In this document: positions 9,672-22,655 of the stretch, piece after piece
Layout: every line of letters begins with the position of its first letter
How positions within the stretch are numbered: position 1 is the stretch's first letter
Source: Rattus norvegicus
Taxonomy: Eukaryota > Chordata > Mammalia > Rodentia > Muridae
Length of the DNA stretch: 64,000 bases
Assembly (NCBI RefSeq): GCF_036323735.1
Contig: NC_086026.1
Location: 56,735,039 to 56,799,038, forward strand
Direction: 5' to 3'
The notes under the pieces: generated by a model
Told to the model about the DNA's origin: nothing
The model's input: the letters and a program-made list of their open reading frames with translations, nothing else
Database searches by the model: none
Made by a program: the position numbers and the translations under genes

Positions 9672-11979
9672 TGTGGGCACCCGCGGATTGGTCCCGAAAA
9701 CCCTCCCGGGTACCCCTAGGAGCCGTAGCTATGGAAGGGGGGACGTTTCCATGACAACCTCCCCCCACTTCCTAAATCCAAAGCGGCGGGAGCGTGGCAA
9801 GGAAAGTCGGGGCTGCGATGGAAGGGGCCGAGGGGTCGGCGCCCCTTCTTTCCTGCCCGCCGGCTGCGGATGGGCGCCCTCAGGGATGGCTGCACCCACA
9901 CCTCCTCTTCCTGGCGTAGCGCGGGGTGCTGAGTGTAGTGGGCTCGGGGCCGGGGGCTAGCTGGTGGGGGGAAGGGGAGCCCTCGGAGGTGCCCCGAACC
10001 TTCCGGACCCTCCGAAACTCGCTCTTGTCCCTGGAACTTACAGGTCCTCCTGTGTCCCCGGGCTTAGTTTTCTCCCCCTTCGTTCCAGCTCGGCCCCCCG
10101 ATCGATTCTCCATTCCCCGCAGCTTTCTCCTTCGCGGGTCCCCAGGACATCCCCACCATCGTGTCCTCTCCCCGGCTTTGCCCGCGCTCTGCAGGTCCCC
10201 CGCCCGAGAGCTACACGCCTCTCGTGTTTCCCTCCAGCCGAACGCTGCCCCTCGGCCCCCTCCGCTAGGCTGCGGGTCGGCTTGGCTGGAATCCAGGCAG
10301 GGAAAGTTCCCGGCTCGGGGGCGGCCGCTCGTCGCCGCCGCTGCAGGAGGGCTCCTGGAGCCCGCAGCCGGTCCGCGCCACCGAGGCCTCTGCCGCGAGT
10401 AGAGATCCGGGATTTCCCGGCTGCGCGTCCTTCGGGCAAGCGGCCCGCAGGTGGTGGCGGGGGCGTTCGCGGCCTCTGCGGCCCGGCGTGCGCCCTGCGG
10501 GCCTCGGGGCGCTCCCCGCGTGGCTGGCCGTCTTGAGAATCTGCCCGGGTGGCGGCGGCTCGGCGAGCGCCGCGCCTTCCCTGAAGACGCCGAGCGCTTG
10601 GCAGTAGCCCCGCGTGTGGCTGCCCCGGTGCCGGGCGCGTTGGCGCGGTCGCGAAAGAAGAGGGCAGTGTTTGCATTTGTTAACAAAAGGGAGCCGGAGC
10701 TCTTCCCCACCGGAGAGGCCGGCCGCGCTGCGCCCGCCTTCCCGCCACCTCGCCGCTCTTGCCCGCCGCACGGCGTTCCCGTGTTGCTGTACCGCCTGCC
10801 TCTGCCTCCTGGCGACCGGCGGGACCGAGCGGCACCGGGCGGTGGCGAGCGGGCGTCTGCGCGAGGGGATGCGCTAGGGCTCTCTCTGTGCCTGCAAAAC
10901 CCCTCGCAGCTCCAAGCTGCAGGACCTGGGAGCAACAAGTGGTGGAGGATGCCGCGAGCTCATCCCCCACCTGCGGAGCCCCCAGCCCGGGAGGATGCAG
11001 CGCTGGGCCAGCCAGCCTGCGGTTCCGGGGGTGCCTTTCTGCTTGGGTTGTGTCTTTTGTTTACACGCTAGAGGACACATAGTTATGTAAACACCGCAGG
11101 AGACACGCTGTTGGAGAGGGAGATGCTTGAGAATGCTAGCTACGGATTTTAGGGGATGCCAGGTTGGTTGATTTGACCCCCCACCCCCCATTATAAAATA
11201 GGCTTATGGAGGAACTCGGCTTGAAGAACCAATTGAGGTTCTAGGGGTGGGATCCTGGCAGCACCTTCCATTCCAGCTTGAGAATTTTGTCTTCCATGCT
11301 ACGTTCTGTCTCCGGATGTTTATGCGTTTTTCTTCTGTGAATTCTTAATTTATGAGTTACGAGATAATTAGGTTTAACCGAAGCCAGTGTGGTTACAACT
11401 TAATTTCTGGTGATGCCACTGACTGGAAGGGTTCGATGGAGTGTTCCCGAAAGAGATCCCTCGTGCTGCATTGTAAAAAGCGCCAGTGTCAGTTAAACGT
11501 GAGCGTGAGTAAAGGCTGGGTAACTGGCGCATTACAGAGGCAACAATAGACTTGTATTGGCTGCAGAACCAAGGGTGGGGGAGGGAAGCGCTGGCCCGGG
11601 ATATTGCTTTTCGACTAAAAATGGGAGCCATGCAGTGCCACTAAACCAGCAGAGTACGATTAGATTATGCCTCCCTTGTCAAGCCTGCTCATTGAAGGCT
11701 CTGAGTAGTAACAACATTACTATATTTGTACTATCTCTCGATGAGAAGTTGCCTTCCCGGCGAGGGATGTGTGCTGACTTAGAAAGGAAGGGTCTGGAAC
11801 TCAACCGTGCATGTCAAAGCTACAGGAAAATTCTGTTGCCAGTTACCATGGAAGCAGCTTCTTGCTCTTGTGTACATCCCTGTTTGTTCGCCGCTTATCA
11901 GATTGTGTTCAAATTAGAAAGTAATTGGGTTTGATTGTAGCGAGGGGATGAGATGACTTTCTTTAATGTTGTGAGTGCT

Positions 11980-11981
<2 letters not shown>

Positions 11982-12014
<33 letters not shown>

Positions 12015-12078
12015 CATGTATGTATGTTTGTTTGTATGTATGTATGTATGTATGTATGTATGTATGTATGTATGTATA
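11982..12078 (+). repeat. Compound (TG)n-(TATG)n microsatellite
   Basis: Pure TG from 11982 to about 12010, a short GCATG bridge, then TATG/TTTG tetranucleotides to about 12078. In the Cadm1 pre-mRNA this reads as UG followed by UAUG repeats. Confidence 0.97.
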
Positions 12079-13514
12079 CAATTTGAGAGAGAGTCTTAGC
12101 AAAGCCTTCCATTCCATACCGAAGGGATCAATTTCAGGTAGACACCTTAGGACTTCTTTTCCTCAGATGTTAAGTTAAAGCTTTCTCAGGGGCCTCTGCT
12201 TCTCATTTCCTGGATTTAAAGAAACCTGTTGGTGCTACCTTCTAACTTCCTTACGTTGGTTTCATTCCCATCCTTGCTGAGAGAGCCAAGTCCCGGGCTT
12301 TTGTGTATTGGGTTCCTGGTTCTATTTGCCTCTGTAACTGAACCTATTCTCCCCGTCCCCCAACCCGCACCCCCATGCCAGAGAAAAATCTACTCCCATC
12401 TCTCCTGTGGTGTTTGGATGAAACAGACCTGTATGAAATGTATCCAAAATAGGATTGCCTGCACAATGTTAGTCCCTCCTGTCATGTTTAAGGTCCAGGC
12501 ATGCTGCTGTTGGGATCCTGAAGGAACCTGTGGTAGACCAACCCGCTCTTACTCTTTTTAGGATTAGAGAAGATGGCTGATGGGTGGGGGATTTGTGAAG
12601 GTGGCAGTTAGCCTTGGCTTGCTGTAGCCGATCAGGGGGCTTGCATACAAGGAACAGGGACTTTGCAAAAGTGACGCCCTGCTATTGTTGCCTGCATCAA
12701 ATTGAATAGTCCCAGGAGGGACTTGCACTTGCCTGCGATAGCTTCGATAAAATATCCCTCATTAATGCCACTTTATATTTACAGTGTGTCACTGGAGATG
12801 CACAAGGCTTCATTTAGTGACTTGTGTGACGAGACAAGCTTGCATTATTTGCCCGGGACATTTTGGAGGAACAAGAGACCCATTGAGCAATCTTTTGAAA
12901 TGAACAAATAGGAAAAAGGGGGGAATAAAAGCGCAGGCAGCTCTCTGAACAAAGAGCTTTATTCACATGGATGTTGTACATGCTTTATCCCCGTTTCCCC
13001 AGTGGCTTTCCTGGTGAAGGGGTATCGGGCAGGGAAGATGATAACAGGCAGGCCACTCTGGCTTCCTCGCTTACTTCCTGACTTCCTATTCTTACCGGAG
13101 TTGGTCCCTTACTCACTACCTGCTTCTCTCTCTCTTTCCCCCCACTCCCTCCAAAACCCCAGAACATAACAGGCTCTCAGGTTTCAAAGGAGATTTTTGA
13201 AATCTTTGCTGCCGTTGTCTCTCATCGGAAGACACCACTATGTAGCTACCTGTTGAGACCGATCAACATTGAACAGTGCACTGGGTGAAGGGAAAGAGAT
13301 GTCGCTTTTTTTCCTAGGACATGTGTCAAGATAGCCCTATGTCAGAATAGGAGATAAAGATGTCTTGCAATTATCATGTTAGCCTAACCATTTATTTTTA
13401 AGGGCATTTTAAAAATGAAAATCCAGATTTTTAAAAATCATCATTAATGGTGCTCTAGGATTTTATTTTTAAACTTTATCCTGTACTGGATACATTTCAG
13501 CTTTATATATAAGA

Positions 13515-13515
13515 G

Positions 13516-13560
<45 letters not shown>
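13515..13560 (+). repeat. (ATT)n microsatellite
   Basis: About fifteen uninterrupted TAT/ATT trinucleotide units. Confidence 0.97.
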
Positions 13561-13563
<3 letters not shown>

Positions 13564-13691
13564 CCTCTATTGCTAAGTGGGTTTTTTCTTTAAAATTGAT
13601 AGTACTACTATGAGACTCATTCTTATTGGGCCTGTTTTTGAGACATTTTAAAGCTAGGCATATAGAGTTTGTATTGCATTTTTAAATTTGT

Positions 13692-13715
13692 GTGTGTATG
13701 TGTGTGTGTGTGTGA
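13692..13715 (+). repeat. Short interrupted (TG)n tract
   Basis: TG dinucleotides with one TATG break, ending at GACGC. Confidence 0.9.
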
Positions 13716-14835
13716 CGCATGTGTGTGGCATTTAACAAAAGGACCATTTTTATGTGAGGGTATTTCTTAGAAGGGACCAAACTAATTGATACTTTAGTTT
13801 GAATAGAAATTGGCCACATAGGAAGAAAATTTAAAAGAGAGAAATCCAAAGGATTAAAGTGCTGTATATCTTTCTTTGGAAGAATGCTACTGACCATTAT
13901 GCTGGGCATTTTTAACAGAAAATCCAGCACAGAAAGGAGAAATCACACAGCGACATCTGTTGCAGAACTGAAAATTTGCCGCTTCGAGATGGAAGCAATT
14001 AGCCCCGTGTAAGCACCTAATAGTATCAGAGTGTGTGCGGATGTACTGACCAAAGTACGAAGCTGTGTTCATTTACATTGGCACATGCACGCTATATAGA
14101 AGTTTACATGTTCAGATTAAAGCATTAGAAATTTAGCATCGGAGTACCAATATGCTTTGAAAAATACTAGTGATTCTCATGAATATAGAACTTTTGAAAG
14201 GAAAAGGTAACCACGATCCTCTTAGGCAATTCCATTGTCTTCAGGTGAGGCCATTGAAGCCCAGCTGAACGGAGGCTGAGCTAGCTGTGGATCTTGGATG
14301 GAGACAGGTCCCTTGATGTCCAGCCAGTGGACCTTCTGTTCTTCCTCCTGGCAGGGATGCCCAGAGAATCGGATCATGGGAGGATATTTGGCTAAAACTA
14401 TTTTGTATTCTGAAGGCAGCGAGATTAATTGTTTGCTCTAGGTAATAAACCAATGGATCAGAAGGAGTGACCTCTGGGAAGAAAGGACCAGCTCTTGGTA
14501 CCTTTGCCTTTGGTGTTGACAAATGATTCTGTAACCTCTGGACTTTATTTGGCAGCCACCACGCAGATGTCATCCAAAGTGCCTTCATATGGGAGACGGC
14601 AGGCTGTGTTGCTGTAGTAAGTCACACAGGCAAAAGCTAAGCTTCAGGAAGCTCATGTTCTCGTTTTTAAGATTTCACTTGTCTTAAGTCAAGAAGAATA
14701 GCCTTCCTTGGTTTTCTTTGCAGGTTCTCCTTTGTCATTTGCAGAGAAAAGCTAAAGGGAAAATTTTCTTTTTCTTAAAGGGACATTTTTTTTTCCAGGA
14801 TGACTTTTATATTGGCCTTATTTTCTCTTTTTCTT

Positions 14836-15055
14836 CCACTTGGTTGTGGGTAATTTCAAATATTCACAAAAGCAGAAAGAACGTCCTATTAACTCTGTGT
14901 GCAGATCGTCCGGTTTCAACTGTTCCCCACCCTTCCTTCATCAGCCCCTCTATGCTTTCTGTTCCTCCCGGATTATTTTAAATAAATCTTGGGCATCCTA
15001 TAATTTTTCCACAGTTACTTCAGAATGGATTTCCTCACTTATAATTACAGTGTCA
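14836..15055. mobile_element. Old interspersed repeat fragment, possibly L1ME-like
   Basis: The string ATTCACAAAAGCAGAAAGAA followed about 100 bases later by ATTATTTTAAATAAATCTTGG recalls an old mammalian repeat with AAAAGCAGAAAGAAT and TTTAAAGCAAATC blocks. It is strongly diverged, and the family is uncertain. Confidence 0.35.
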
Positions 15056-15944
15056 TTATCTGAATTATACAGATTCTCAACTGGATATACAGAGTCTTGC
15101 CTGCTCCCCTTGCCTTCCTGAGGACCGGAATGAAGGGTTGTCTCAGTGGGTAATGACCAAGCAGGAACTGTAGAGCGCAGTGGATGCCTGCTTGTGCCAA
15201 GAAGACCTTTCCTGTGGTTGAGTTTATTTTGAGCAAGGTTTTGTTTGGATCAGACAAGATGAGTTTATTGTTGTGTAAATATGGTTGTATAAATATGCAG
15301 TAATTGTGGCTAGTCCTCCACTGTGGTCTGCACCCTTGGCGAAATTGGCCATTTCCAGTTGTTCCCATAATGAATACCCTCTATCCACAGACTTTGTAGG
15401 GAAAGCTTGTTTTAGTTTGATGACTATGAGATACCCAATATATACGAGTGTGTGTGTGCGTGTGTGCACGCGTGCTTGCCTTCCAGTCCTCTATGGTATA
15501 AATGACATTGCATTTTGTGCATATATTGCTTAACAGAAAAAAATGTTTTTTTTTCTTCATTTCTAACTGGCTAAGTGTTGATTTCAGTCTGTAACTGAAG
15601 TGATGAAAGTTTCTTCTGTGGCATGAGACGCCCATGCTGTTCACTGTGAGTACTCTGGTGTTGTTCTTGTGGGTTGGGGCTGAGGGGGAAGAGGGGAGAG
15701 AAAAGGTTACTAACTTTATTTTTCAATATTTGTCCCCATTCAAAAATGATATTTAATATTTCAGCTGGAAATGTTGGATAGCCTTATTGTTCGTGTCTGA
15801 AATTTTGTTTCTCCACAGAAATAAGTTGGTTCTGTTTTCCAAGGTTTCTGATATGTGAGGTTGCCCATTCTCCCTTTTTCTCTCCCTACATCCCTTTCTT
15901 TTTGATTAATTTTTATTAAAAATTTATGTATATGAATTTTTGCT

Positions 15945-16120
15945 TACATGTGTGCGCTGTATGCCAAGCCTGTGCCTGGTGCCCACCGATGTCAGAGGTG
16001 GGTGTCACAGACCCTAGAACTGATGTTAGTGATGGCCAGGAGTTGCTATGTGAATGCCAGGAACTGAACCCAGGTTGTGTGCAAAAGCAACAAGTGCTCT
16101 TAACCTCTGACCCAGCTCTT
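15945..16120 (-). mobile_element. B3-type SINE
   Basis: On the minus strand it reads as the B2/B3 tRNA-like head (TTAAGAGCACTTGTTGCTTT), CCTGGGTTCAGTTCC and a B3 body. The plus strand shows AACTGAACCCAGGTTGTGTG and AGTGCTCTTAACC. It is diverged. Confidence 0.8.
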
Positions 16121-17327
16121 CTGTTCCTTTATTTTGATGTTAACAAAGATCCTTCTTGGAGGTTTCGTTTAATACAGTACAAATCTAAAGCTTTTTCTTA
16201 TTGTTGTTGTTGTTCCCAGCTGAACAAGAAATTATATAGGAGATGATGTTGAGTGGCCCTGGCCGGGTGAAAACCTGTCTCCTGAGTTGGCCATTGGTCA
16301 AGAAAGAAAATGCGTGAAGGAATTTGTATATCCAGGGCTTACGAAATGTCACCAAAATGGTATAAAAAACCTTTTGTCTGTCTGGAAGCCATCAACGAAG
16401 GAAGGAACCCACTGGAATGTTTGTAATCATAAGTGATAACGCCTTGTTGGAATTTCAGAAACTGCGGTTTCTTTTTCTGAGGTTTAAATTGCAGGCTCTG
16501 GGCAGCAGCTGCTGTTGGGGTTAATGAACACTTTGTCTTTCTTTCTCTGAAGGTCTTCCAGTGCTTGTCCTCCAAAGCCTTGGGACAGTTGTCCATGGGC
16601 TAGGGATAGACAAAGGGAGATGGAGGGATTCATGTGGCCAAAACGATGTGCAGCCTTGATGGTTATGCATAAGAGAAGCTCGCTCGGTGTTAAAGGTTGA
16701 TAAAAGCCGATGACAAAAGATTCTGTGTCTTACTCCCGGTGACCTTCAACAAAGGGGTTACCTTAAGGAAGAGCTGTGGTGGGGATTTAAAGAACATCTC
16801 CTAGTAGATGCTACACTGGAATCTAGTTAGTTAACGCAACATTTTGATCTAGGTGTTTCAGAGTGTTAAGTAAGCTTGAAGTGGAAGTGCTGTGAAACAT
16901 ATTTAAAGGCTCCTCAGGGTTTGAGATTGGTGTTCCAGTGAGTGTGGACTTCTGTCAACGCCTAGAATAAGTGTCTTGATCTTGGCAGAGGTCTTTGGGA
17001 AGGTAGACTGTCTAATTCTCCTTCAGTTCTCCAGCATTAGACAGCACCACCAAGTTAGAATTTAGTTATGCCATCCCTGGAGAGGTAGAGGAGAATCTGC
17101 TGGCCAAACAAAGGGCTTACCTGCCCCATCTTTCCCGTTGTCCACACTTTGTTCTCACACGGCTGGGATAGCATTTTGGAAATGAACCTTTTCTTTGGTG
17201 TGCCACTGGGTAACGACTTCCCTCAAAGTCTTCTTCATTATTGGAAACAATACCACTATCACCCTAGCCCCTGTGTCCCTAAGTTTGGAGTCCTCGCCTC
17301 CTTCTTTATTTTGTTCATTGTTATTAT

Positions 17328-17522
17328 TGTTTGAGACATGTCCTCTGTTTCCAACGGTGGCTAAGAACTGGCTGTGTAGTCAGGGATGTTTCTTAGCAGC
17401 TGACACGAGGTTTACAGGGGTCCGTCAGCCATACCTGTTTATGTGGCTGTGGAGACTGAGTTAGGCTCAGCACCGAACCCAGGGCTTCAGGCATTTCAGG
17501 CAGGCACCTTCCTCACCACGCT
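17328..17522 (-). mobile_element. Diverged B4/ID-like SINE
   Basis: The plus strand carries GGCTCAGCACCGAACCCAGG and CAGGCACCTTCCTCACCACG, a decayed complement of an ID/B4 head, preceded by B1-like GAGACATGTCCTCTG and CTGGCTGTGTAG blocks. Confidence 0.5.
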
Positions 17523-19757
17523 CATTTCCTGACGTTGGAATTAAATATGCCACAATTTATTTTTCCTTCACGATGCTCTAGAAACTTAGTGACCACCATG
17601 TGCTGTGTGCTTCCCACTAGAAGGTACCTAGCCACTCCCAAATACTCTTCTCTGCTACTCCGAAGTAGCTTGAGTCTGTCTGCTTCAGTTGAATTCCTCC
17701 GAGGACCCCATCATGGAGTTTCCCTTTCAGAAGCCTAATCTCAAATTCTTGGGTCTTACTTTAAGTTCAGTCTCTGAGCTGAGTCATCTTTCAATAGTTC
17801 CTTCCTCAGTTTCTCTCTCGTTTCCTCTCTAATTGCCCCCATTTCTTATTACTTTTCAGCCCTATCCTGATGGGACTGGAAGACTGATGATCCTGCAGTG
17901 AACCTGAGGAAGAGAGTGGTTCTGCCCACCAGCGTCATCTGGTCGCCGTGGCATAAAACAACTGTGCTTTTCCTTTAACTGTCTGTCTTGGCTCATAGGT
18001 GAAGGATGGCCGTCTCTCCTCCTCTCCTTTGAGAGTAGATACCTTTCCCTCTGGCTTTCATTTTAACCAACCTGTACTTCTCTAAAGAAGGCCTCCCTTT
18101 TGGCCTTTCTTTTCTGTTTTACAGGTGTGTACATGGCAGTGTTTCTTTATGCCGATTAGGCATTGTGACAAAAATTGTCAGTATGGCGGTCATAATTTTC
18201 ATGGAATGTTAAAGCTTCAGAATATTGAAAACACATTGTGGCTTTTTGGTGGAGCCTGCTTGAACATTATGCTTTACTCTAGCCTAAAAACAAGTGATGT
18301 GACTTTAATTACAGTCTGTCAAAGTAACACTTTGAGCCCCAAGTGAAGTTCTTTCAAAGGAGGACCATTTCTCAAGGGTGAAAAAGCAAAATCAAAGGGC
18401 ACTGTGTAGAGCTACTGGCTTGGTAGGAGATCAGCCGCTGTGAAGGTGATGTGGGAAATGCCACCTTGCAGATGGCATCTTGATGCTTACATCTGGTGCA
18501 TGTATTTACCAGGAAAAACCCACCTGAGAGACGGCAGGAGAGTGCTCCCGAGCCTCTGTCAGCCAGTGTTCAAACTTCGTTGGTTTGGGAATAGAGCTGC
18601 TCAACTCAACACAGTCATGCCAGCTTTGCCAATTTTGTGGCAGCTCTAGTTGCTTTTTTGGAAGATAACAATAGAGGACAAGTTATCATTGGATCAATAA
18701 CAAAACCATGGAGTTCTTGTTTCTTGGTCTCACTGTTGAACTTGCTGTCTGAGGGATCCTCTCAGAGGATCTGTTATTGCCATCTGCCATCCTCTGTGCC
18801 TTCAGTTTTCCTTGTCTGGTACAGTTCTTGTTGGTATACAGAGGTTAGCACTGTGGTACAGAGTGACGCAACTTTTCATTGTTTCCAGTGTCCGAGGAGA
18901 GTCTCGAGGGTCACAGTGTGTTTGTGTACTTGGCTCTTGGCTGCATCTGCCTGTGTTAAGTCAAGCCGCCCAGTCGTCCTTGCAAATCATCAGCTCCATT
19001 CTTCTGAATAAAACAGGAGCATTGCCTCATTTCTCTTGCAGAAACCCTTATTTAAACAATGAAAACTTTAACGATAGGGAGAAAAAAAAGCCCAAGTTAA
19101 TTTAGAACTAAATTACTGCTCAAATGGTTTTATCTCTTAAAAGGTTCAAGTAGAGATTAGCTTAAATGACACCCACTTTCACTTTTGCTTATGCCTATCT
19201 TGTGAGCGAGCATCCTTGTCAAGAGCCCCCTTCCCCCTGTCTCCAGCTTTGTTAGCCACCACAAGAGTGTTAGCCGCCGTTGCACTGTTTGCTCCTGAAG
19301 CAGATCCCTCCATCCCCGGGTCAGGTTGGCACGTGGAAGTCTCGCTTCAGGTTCTAGAGAAGGAACATGAAGAACAGCAAAGTAGCCCGCAGTTGGAAGC
19401 AGATCACACAGGGGATGTTGACGCCGGAAGTAGCTATCTCTTTATTAAATATCTACCTAGTGGGTGGGTGGTGTCTACTAATAGATAATCATTTGCAAAT
19501 CCCTTACACGTGAGGCCGTATTGAGAAAGTATGTTGAAAGTATTAGTTCAAGATGTTCTCAGTCTGCTTTGAGGAGAAGTGGAATCATGTAACATCAGAG
19601 AAGCAGCGTGATCATAATCTAATTATCAGGCCTTTAAACACAGACTTTATTATTTTAATCAACGTCTTATATTGTGTTTGCTATATTGAATAAAGACATG
19701 GTATTGCTAGCCCATAAGGCGGTTGGTAGAGAAGAGCAAACATTTGATTTATGAAAA

Positions 19758-19805
19758 TGATCATTCATTTGAGTATCTGTTTTATGCCAGAGACTATTGG
19801 GCATA
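19758..19805 (-). mobile_element. L2 or MIR scrap
   Basis: TCATTCATTTGAGTATCTGT followed by TTATGCCAGAGACTATTGGG recalls the complement of an L2 3' end. It is very short. Confidence 0.35.
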
Positions 19806-20384
19806 TTTCTATCTTTCAAGAAGGTGGTTATATGTGGTTTTTTGGTTTTTGTTTTCTTTTTTCACTGTTTTTTTTTTTTTAATTTCAAAATCTCCGGGAA
19901 CTTAAAATCCGAGTTCAATGATGATGCATGTTTGTATCTATTTTAGACCCAACTGTTAACGTTTAGACCACTTGTATTATTGCCATCTCCCTAAAGGATA
20001 TGTAAACATAACATTCCCAGTTTTTCTTTTTCTGAACCTCAGAATAAGTGAATAACAGGCCAATACATGACTCGAACATTCGTCATGGGATACCCGAAAG
20101 TGTGGGTATTTTCATGTGCAGTCTCAGAAACGATACTGTGCAACTGACATACATCTGTTATCTGCATCTGCTCTCATGCAGTATCTAGGTCATAGTCTGT
20201 TCTATCAGCCACTGACATCGCTTTATCCCGCCCAGTATAGATCCTGAAGTCACCAGCAGACACACCCTGGATTTAGTTTTCCTGTCTCTGGGTTCTTCCA
20301 GTATAAACCCATTTTCCTATTGTCTGCCCTTTTCTTCTTCCCTTGATTTTATTTTATTTTTATTTTTATTTAGTTATTTAGTGT

Positions 20385-20465
20385 TTTTGTGGTTCTAGGC
20401 ATCAACCAGGGTTTCCTGCATGGTAGACTAGTACTCTGCCATTGGGATACTACTTCCAACCCATT
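20385..20465 (-). mobile_element. ID-like SINE scrap
   Basis: TTCTAGGCATCAACCAGGGT, TGCATGGTAGACTAG and CTCTGCCATTGGGATAC are a decayed complement of an ID-type head. Old and diverged. Confidence 0.45.
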
Positions 20466-21087
20466 AAAGGGATTTTTTTTTTTCTAAAAAGTTGTCTTTC
20501 ATGGCCCTGCATTTGAGTCTAGATATGCTGTTTCTATCATGTTCTATGGTTGTATAGATCGATCCTTTTCCTCCTGATTTGGCTCAGATTAAGCATCTTT
20601 GGTGAGAAAACTTGATAGCTGAACTGATGATGTCATCTACAGCTCCTTACCAGGTTTTCCCTAGACCCTGGGTAAACAAAGCAACTTAATCACGTAGTTT
20701 AGCTCGATTACAAGCTCCTCCACCGCTGCCCCTTTGTAGTTGATAAAGACGTCTGTGGGATGATGGTGAGAATGCTGCTCTTTCTCTTGCAGCCCTCCTT
20801 GAGTTAACCGGGCCACGGCACTAATAATGAACTGACTGTCAAATACCATAGCGGTGCTTACAGACCCGCAGCTTTCCAATTCTGATTCCCATGGTAGGTG
20901 GAGGTAGTGCTGTGTTGAGAAGAGCTTGTTTCTTGCCACTCCTTTTAAAATGGATTTTAAAAGATAGAAGTTCAGTGTAATTTGACAGCAGTTCATTGCT
21001 ATCAAAGGTGGCCCATTGAGAGCATCTTTGAACTCTGCCGTCTCACTTCAGTGTAGCCTCGCTAGTTAAAATTCTTCATTACATTTG

Positions 21088-21272
21088 TTTGTTTTGTGTA
21101 TGTGAGTGCACGTGTGCCTGTGTGTACATGTGCATGCTCGAGTGTGTATGTATTGCTCAGAGGACAACCTTTGAGGAATTGGTTTTCTCGTTGTGCCGGC
21201 GGGTCTTGGGGATTGAACTCAGGTTATAGGGACGGGACCTTTACTCACAGAGCCATCTTGCTACCCAGCCTT
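21088..21272 (-). mobile_element. B3/B4-type SINE
   Basis: TG-rich 5' part, then TCAGAGGACAACCTTTGAGG, GGGGATTGAACTCAGG and CACAGAGCCATCTTGC: the complement of a rodent SINE with a tRNA-like head. Confidence 0.8.
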
Positions 21273-21767
21273 CCAAGTACTACACTACATCATCATCAGC
21301 TCTTCCCTTACCTAACGTGAATCCCACCCCAGACCTGGATTTAGTTATTTCTCCAAGGAGTCCTGCTTCCTTTTGGTGGAGGAACGTTCAGTTTTTACAC
21401 TTGTCAGCCTCGTGTTGTCCTTGGGCAGAAGTAGGACTTTTGTAACCTCCCCCACACCTCCCCCACAGTACGTACACCCGTTACCTGGCCTGTCTATCTA
21501 ATGTTTGTTCAGCTCAGTCATGACATGTAACACGGATGCCTTCTGCACTAGCCTGGCATCCAAGTCGTCTTTCTCTGTCTCCAATATTTCCTTATATCCT
21601 CTCCTCCCAGGCGAGAACCCTGGGCTCCGGGTCCATCCATATGTTATAACCGATGTGGAAGGGCTTTGAAATTACTTCGCCAAGACCAGTGTGGACCATA
21701 ATCTTACCAAGTAAATCTCGGATCTCCATTTCTCCCTTTCCCTTTTATCATTAAAAAGATCCTGCCT

Positions 21768-21892
21768 GTCTGGGCAGTGGTGGCCTGCAGCTTTGATCCC
21801 AGCACGTGAGAGGCAGAGGCTGGGAATCTCTTTAAGTTCCAGGCCAGCCTGCTCTACAAAGTGAGTTCCAGGACAGCCAGGGTTATACACTC
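21768..21892 (+). mobile_element. B1 SINE
   Basis: GGGCAGTGGTGGCCTGCAGC, GATCCCAGCACGTGAGAGGC, AGGCCAGCCTGCTCTACAAA and GAGTTCCAGGACAGCCAGGG follow the 7SL-derived B1 consensus closely. Confidence 0.92.
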
Positions 21893-22309
21893 TCCTCACC
21901 CCTCCCTACTTTCCACCCCCCAAAACCTAAAACAAAACAATCCTACTTGTTTAGACAAAATATATGGTGTTAACATGTTTGAGCCTGCATGTTCTTTGTC
22001 TCTGTATGTGTGTTTGTGAGAGAGATGGGGGGTTTGATTTTTGTAGATTTATTTTTGGGGTACCTAAATCAACCACATGGCTAAAAAAATCCCCTACTTT
22101 TCTGCTTCTTTAAAAATAAAACAACTTTCCAATTTCATTTCTATTGTGCTTCCTGTTTTTTTTTTTTAAAGAGTACCATTACTCTATTTAAGACTGTGTT
22201 AGTACATCTGTGTCGTCTCAACAATGACTGCTTTTCTATTTGGATAGAATGTGTGTCTGATATTTACATTTTCCTCTAATAAGTTGGATAATTAACAGCA
22301 CACGCTCCA

Positions 22310-22491
22310 GGGACTGGAGAGATGGCTCAGTGGTTAAGAGCACTGACTGCTCTTCCAGAGGTCTTGAGTTCAATTCCCAGCAACCACATGATGGCTCACA
22401 ACCATCTGTAATGGGATCTGATCTTCTGCTGTGTCTGAAGACAGCTACAGTGTACTCATATACATTAATTAAGTCTATAAAACAAACAAAA
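22310..22491 (+). mobile_element. B2 SINE with imperfect target-site duplication
   Basis: Near-consensus B2 head and body with a small deletion (GATCTTCTGCTGTGTCTG) and an A-rich tail. An imperfect 16-bp direct repeat flanks it (AACAGCACACGCTCCA at 22294-22309, AACAGTACAAACTCCA at 22492-22507). Confidence 0.93.
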
Positions 22492-22534
22492 AACAGTACA
22501 AACTCCAATTCTTTCTTCTTTTTATTATTAATTT

Positions 22535-22655
22535 TTAAGCAGGGTCTTAAAATTCTAGACTGAAGCTTACTGTTTAGCCTAGACTGGCCTTGAACTGGAG
22601 GTGATCCTTCTGCCTCTGTTTCTTGATTATGCAAGGACACCTCCACATCTAAATA
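22535..22655 (-). mobile_element. Diverged B1 SINE
   Basis: CAGGGTCTTAAAATTCTAGA, GCCTAGACTGGCCTTGAACT, GGAGGTGATCCTTCTGCCTC and TGCAAGGACACC follow the complement of B1 with many changes. Confidence 0.7.

Larger units (their letters stand above)
8885..11060. promoter_or_regulatory. Cadm1: Cadm1 CpG island
   Basis: The base composition changes abruptly from AT-rich flank to very GC-rich, CpG-dense DNA across about 2.2 kb, then returns to AT-rich intron. It spans the promoter, exon 1 and the first 1.4 kb of intron 1. The human orthologue (TSLC1) is known to be silenced by promoter methylation in tumours, so this island is the expected regulatory target. Long open frames on both strands here, the largest at 9880-10938 on the minus strand, reflect low stop-codon frequency in GC-rich DNA. 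Confidence 0.93.
11061..14835. other. Intronic sequence between CpG island and first old repeat
   Basis: Mostly unique DNA with three microsatellites listed separately (11982-12078, 13515-13560, 13692-13715). Open frames are 60-125 codons, unlike any family I know and without splice-supported continuity. No gene or RNA is supported. Confidence 0.75.
16121..21087. other. Intronic stretch, mostly unique
   Basis: About 5 kb with only weak repeats (a B4-like piece at 17328-17522, an L2 scrap at 19758-19805, an ID-like scrap at 20385-20465 and T-rich simple sequence around 20342-20378). No exon, gene or RNA gene is supported. Confidence 0.7.

Noticed and set aside
9880..10938. 352-codon open frame on the minus strand in the CpG island
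   Set aside because: Composition is Arg/Pro/Gly/Ala/Ser-rich as expected for random GC-rich DNA. Other frames on both strands are open over the same region, and there is no recognisable domain.
10451..11071. 206-codon plus-strand open frame after Cadm1 exon 1
   Set aside because: It lies in intron 1 within the CpG island and overlaps other spurious frames. There is no family resemblance or splice evidence for an alternative first exon.
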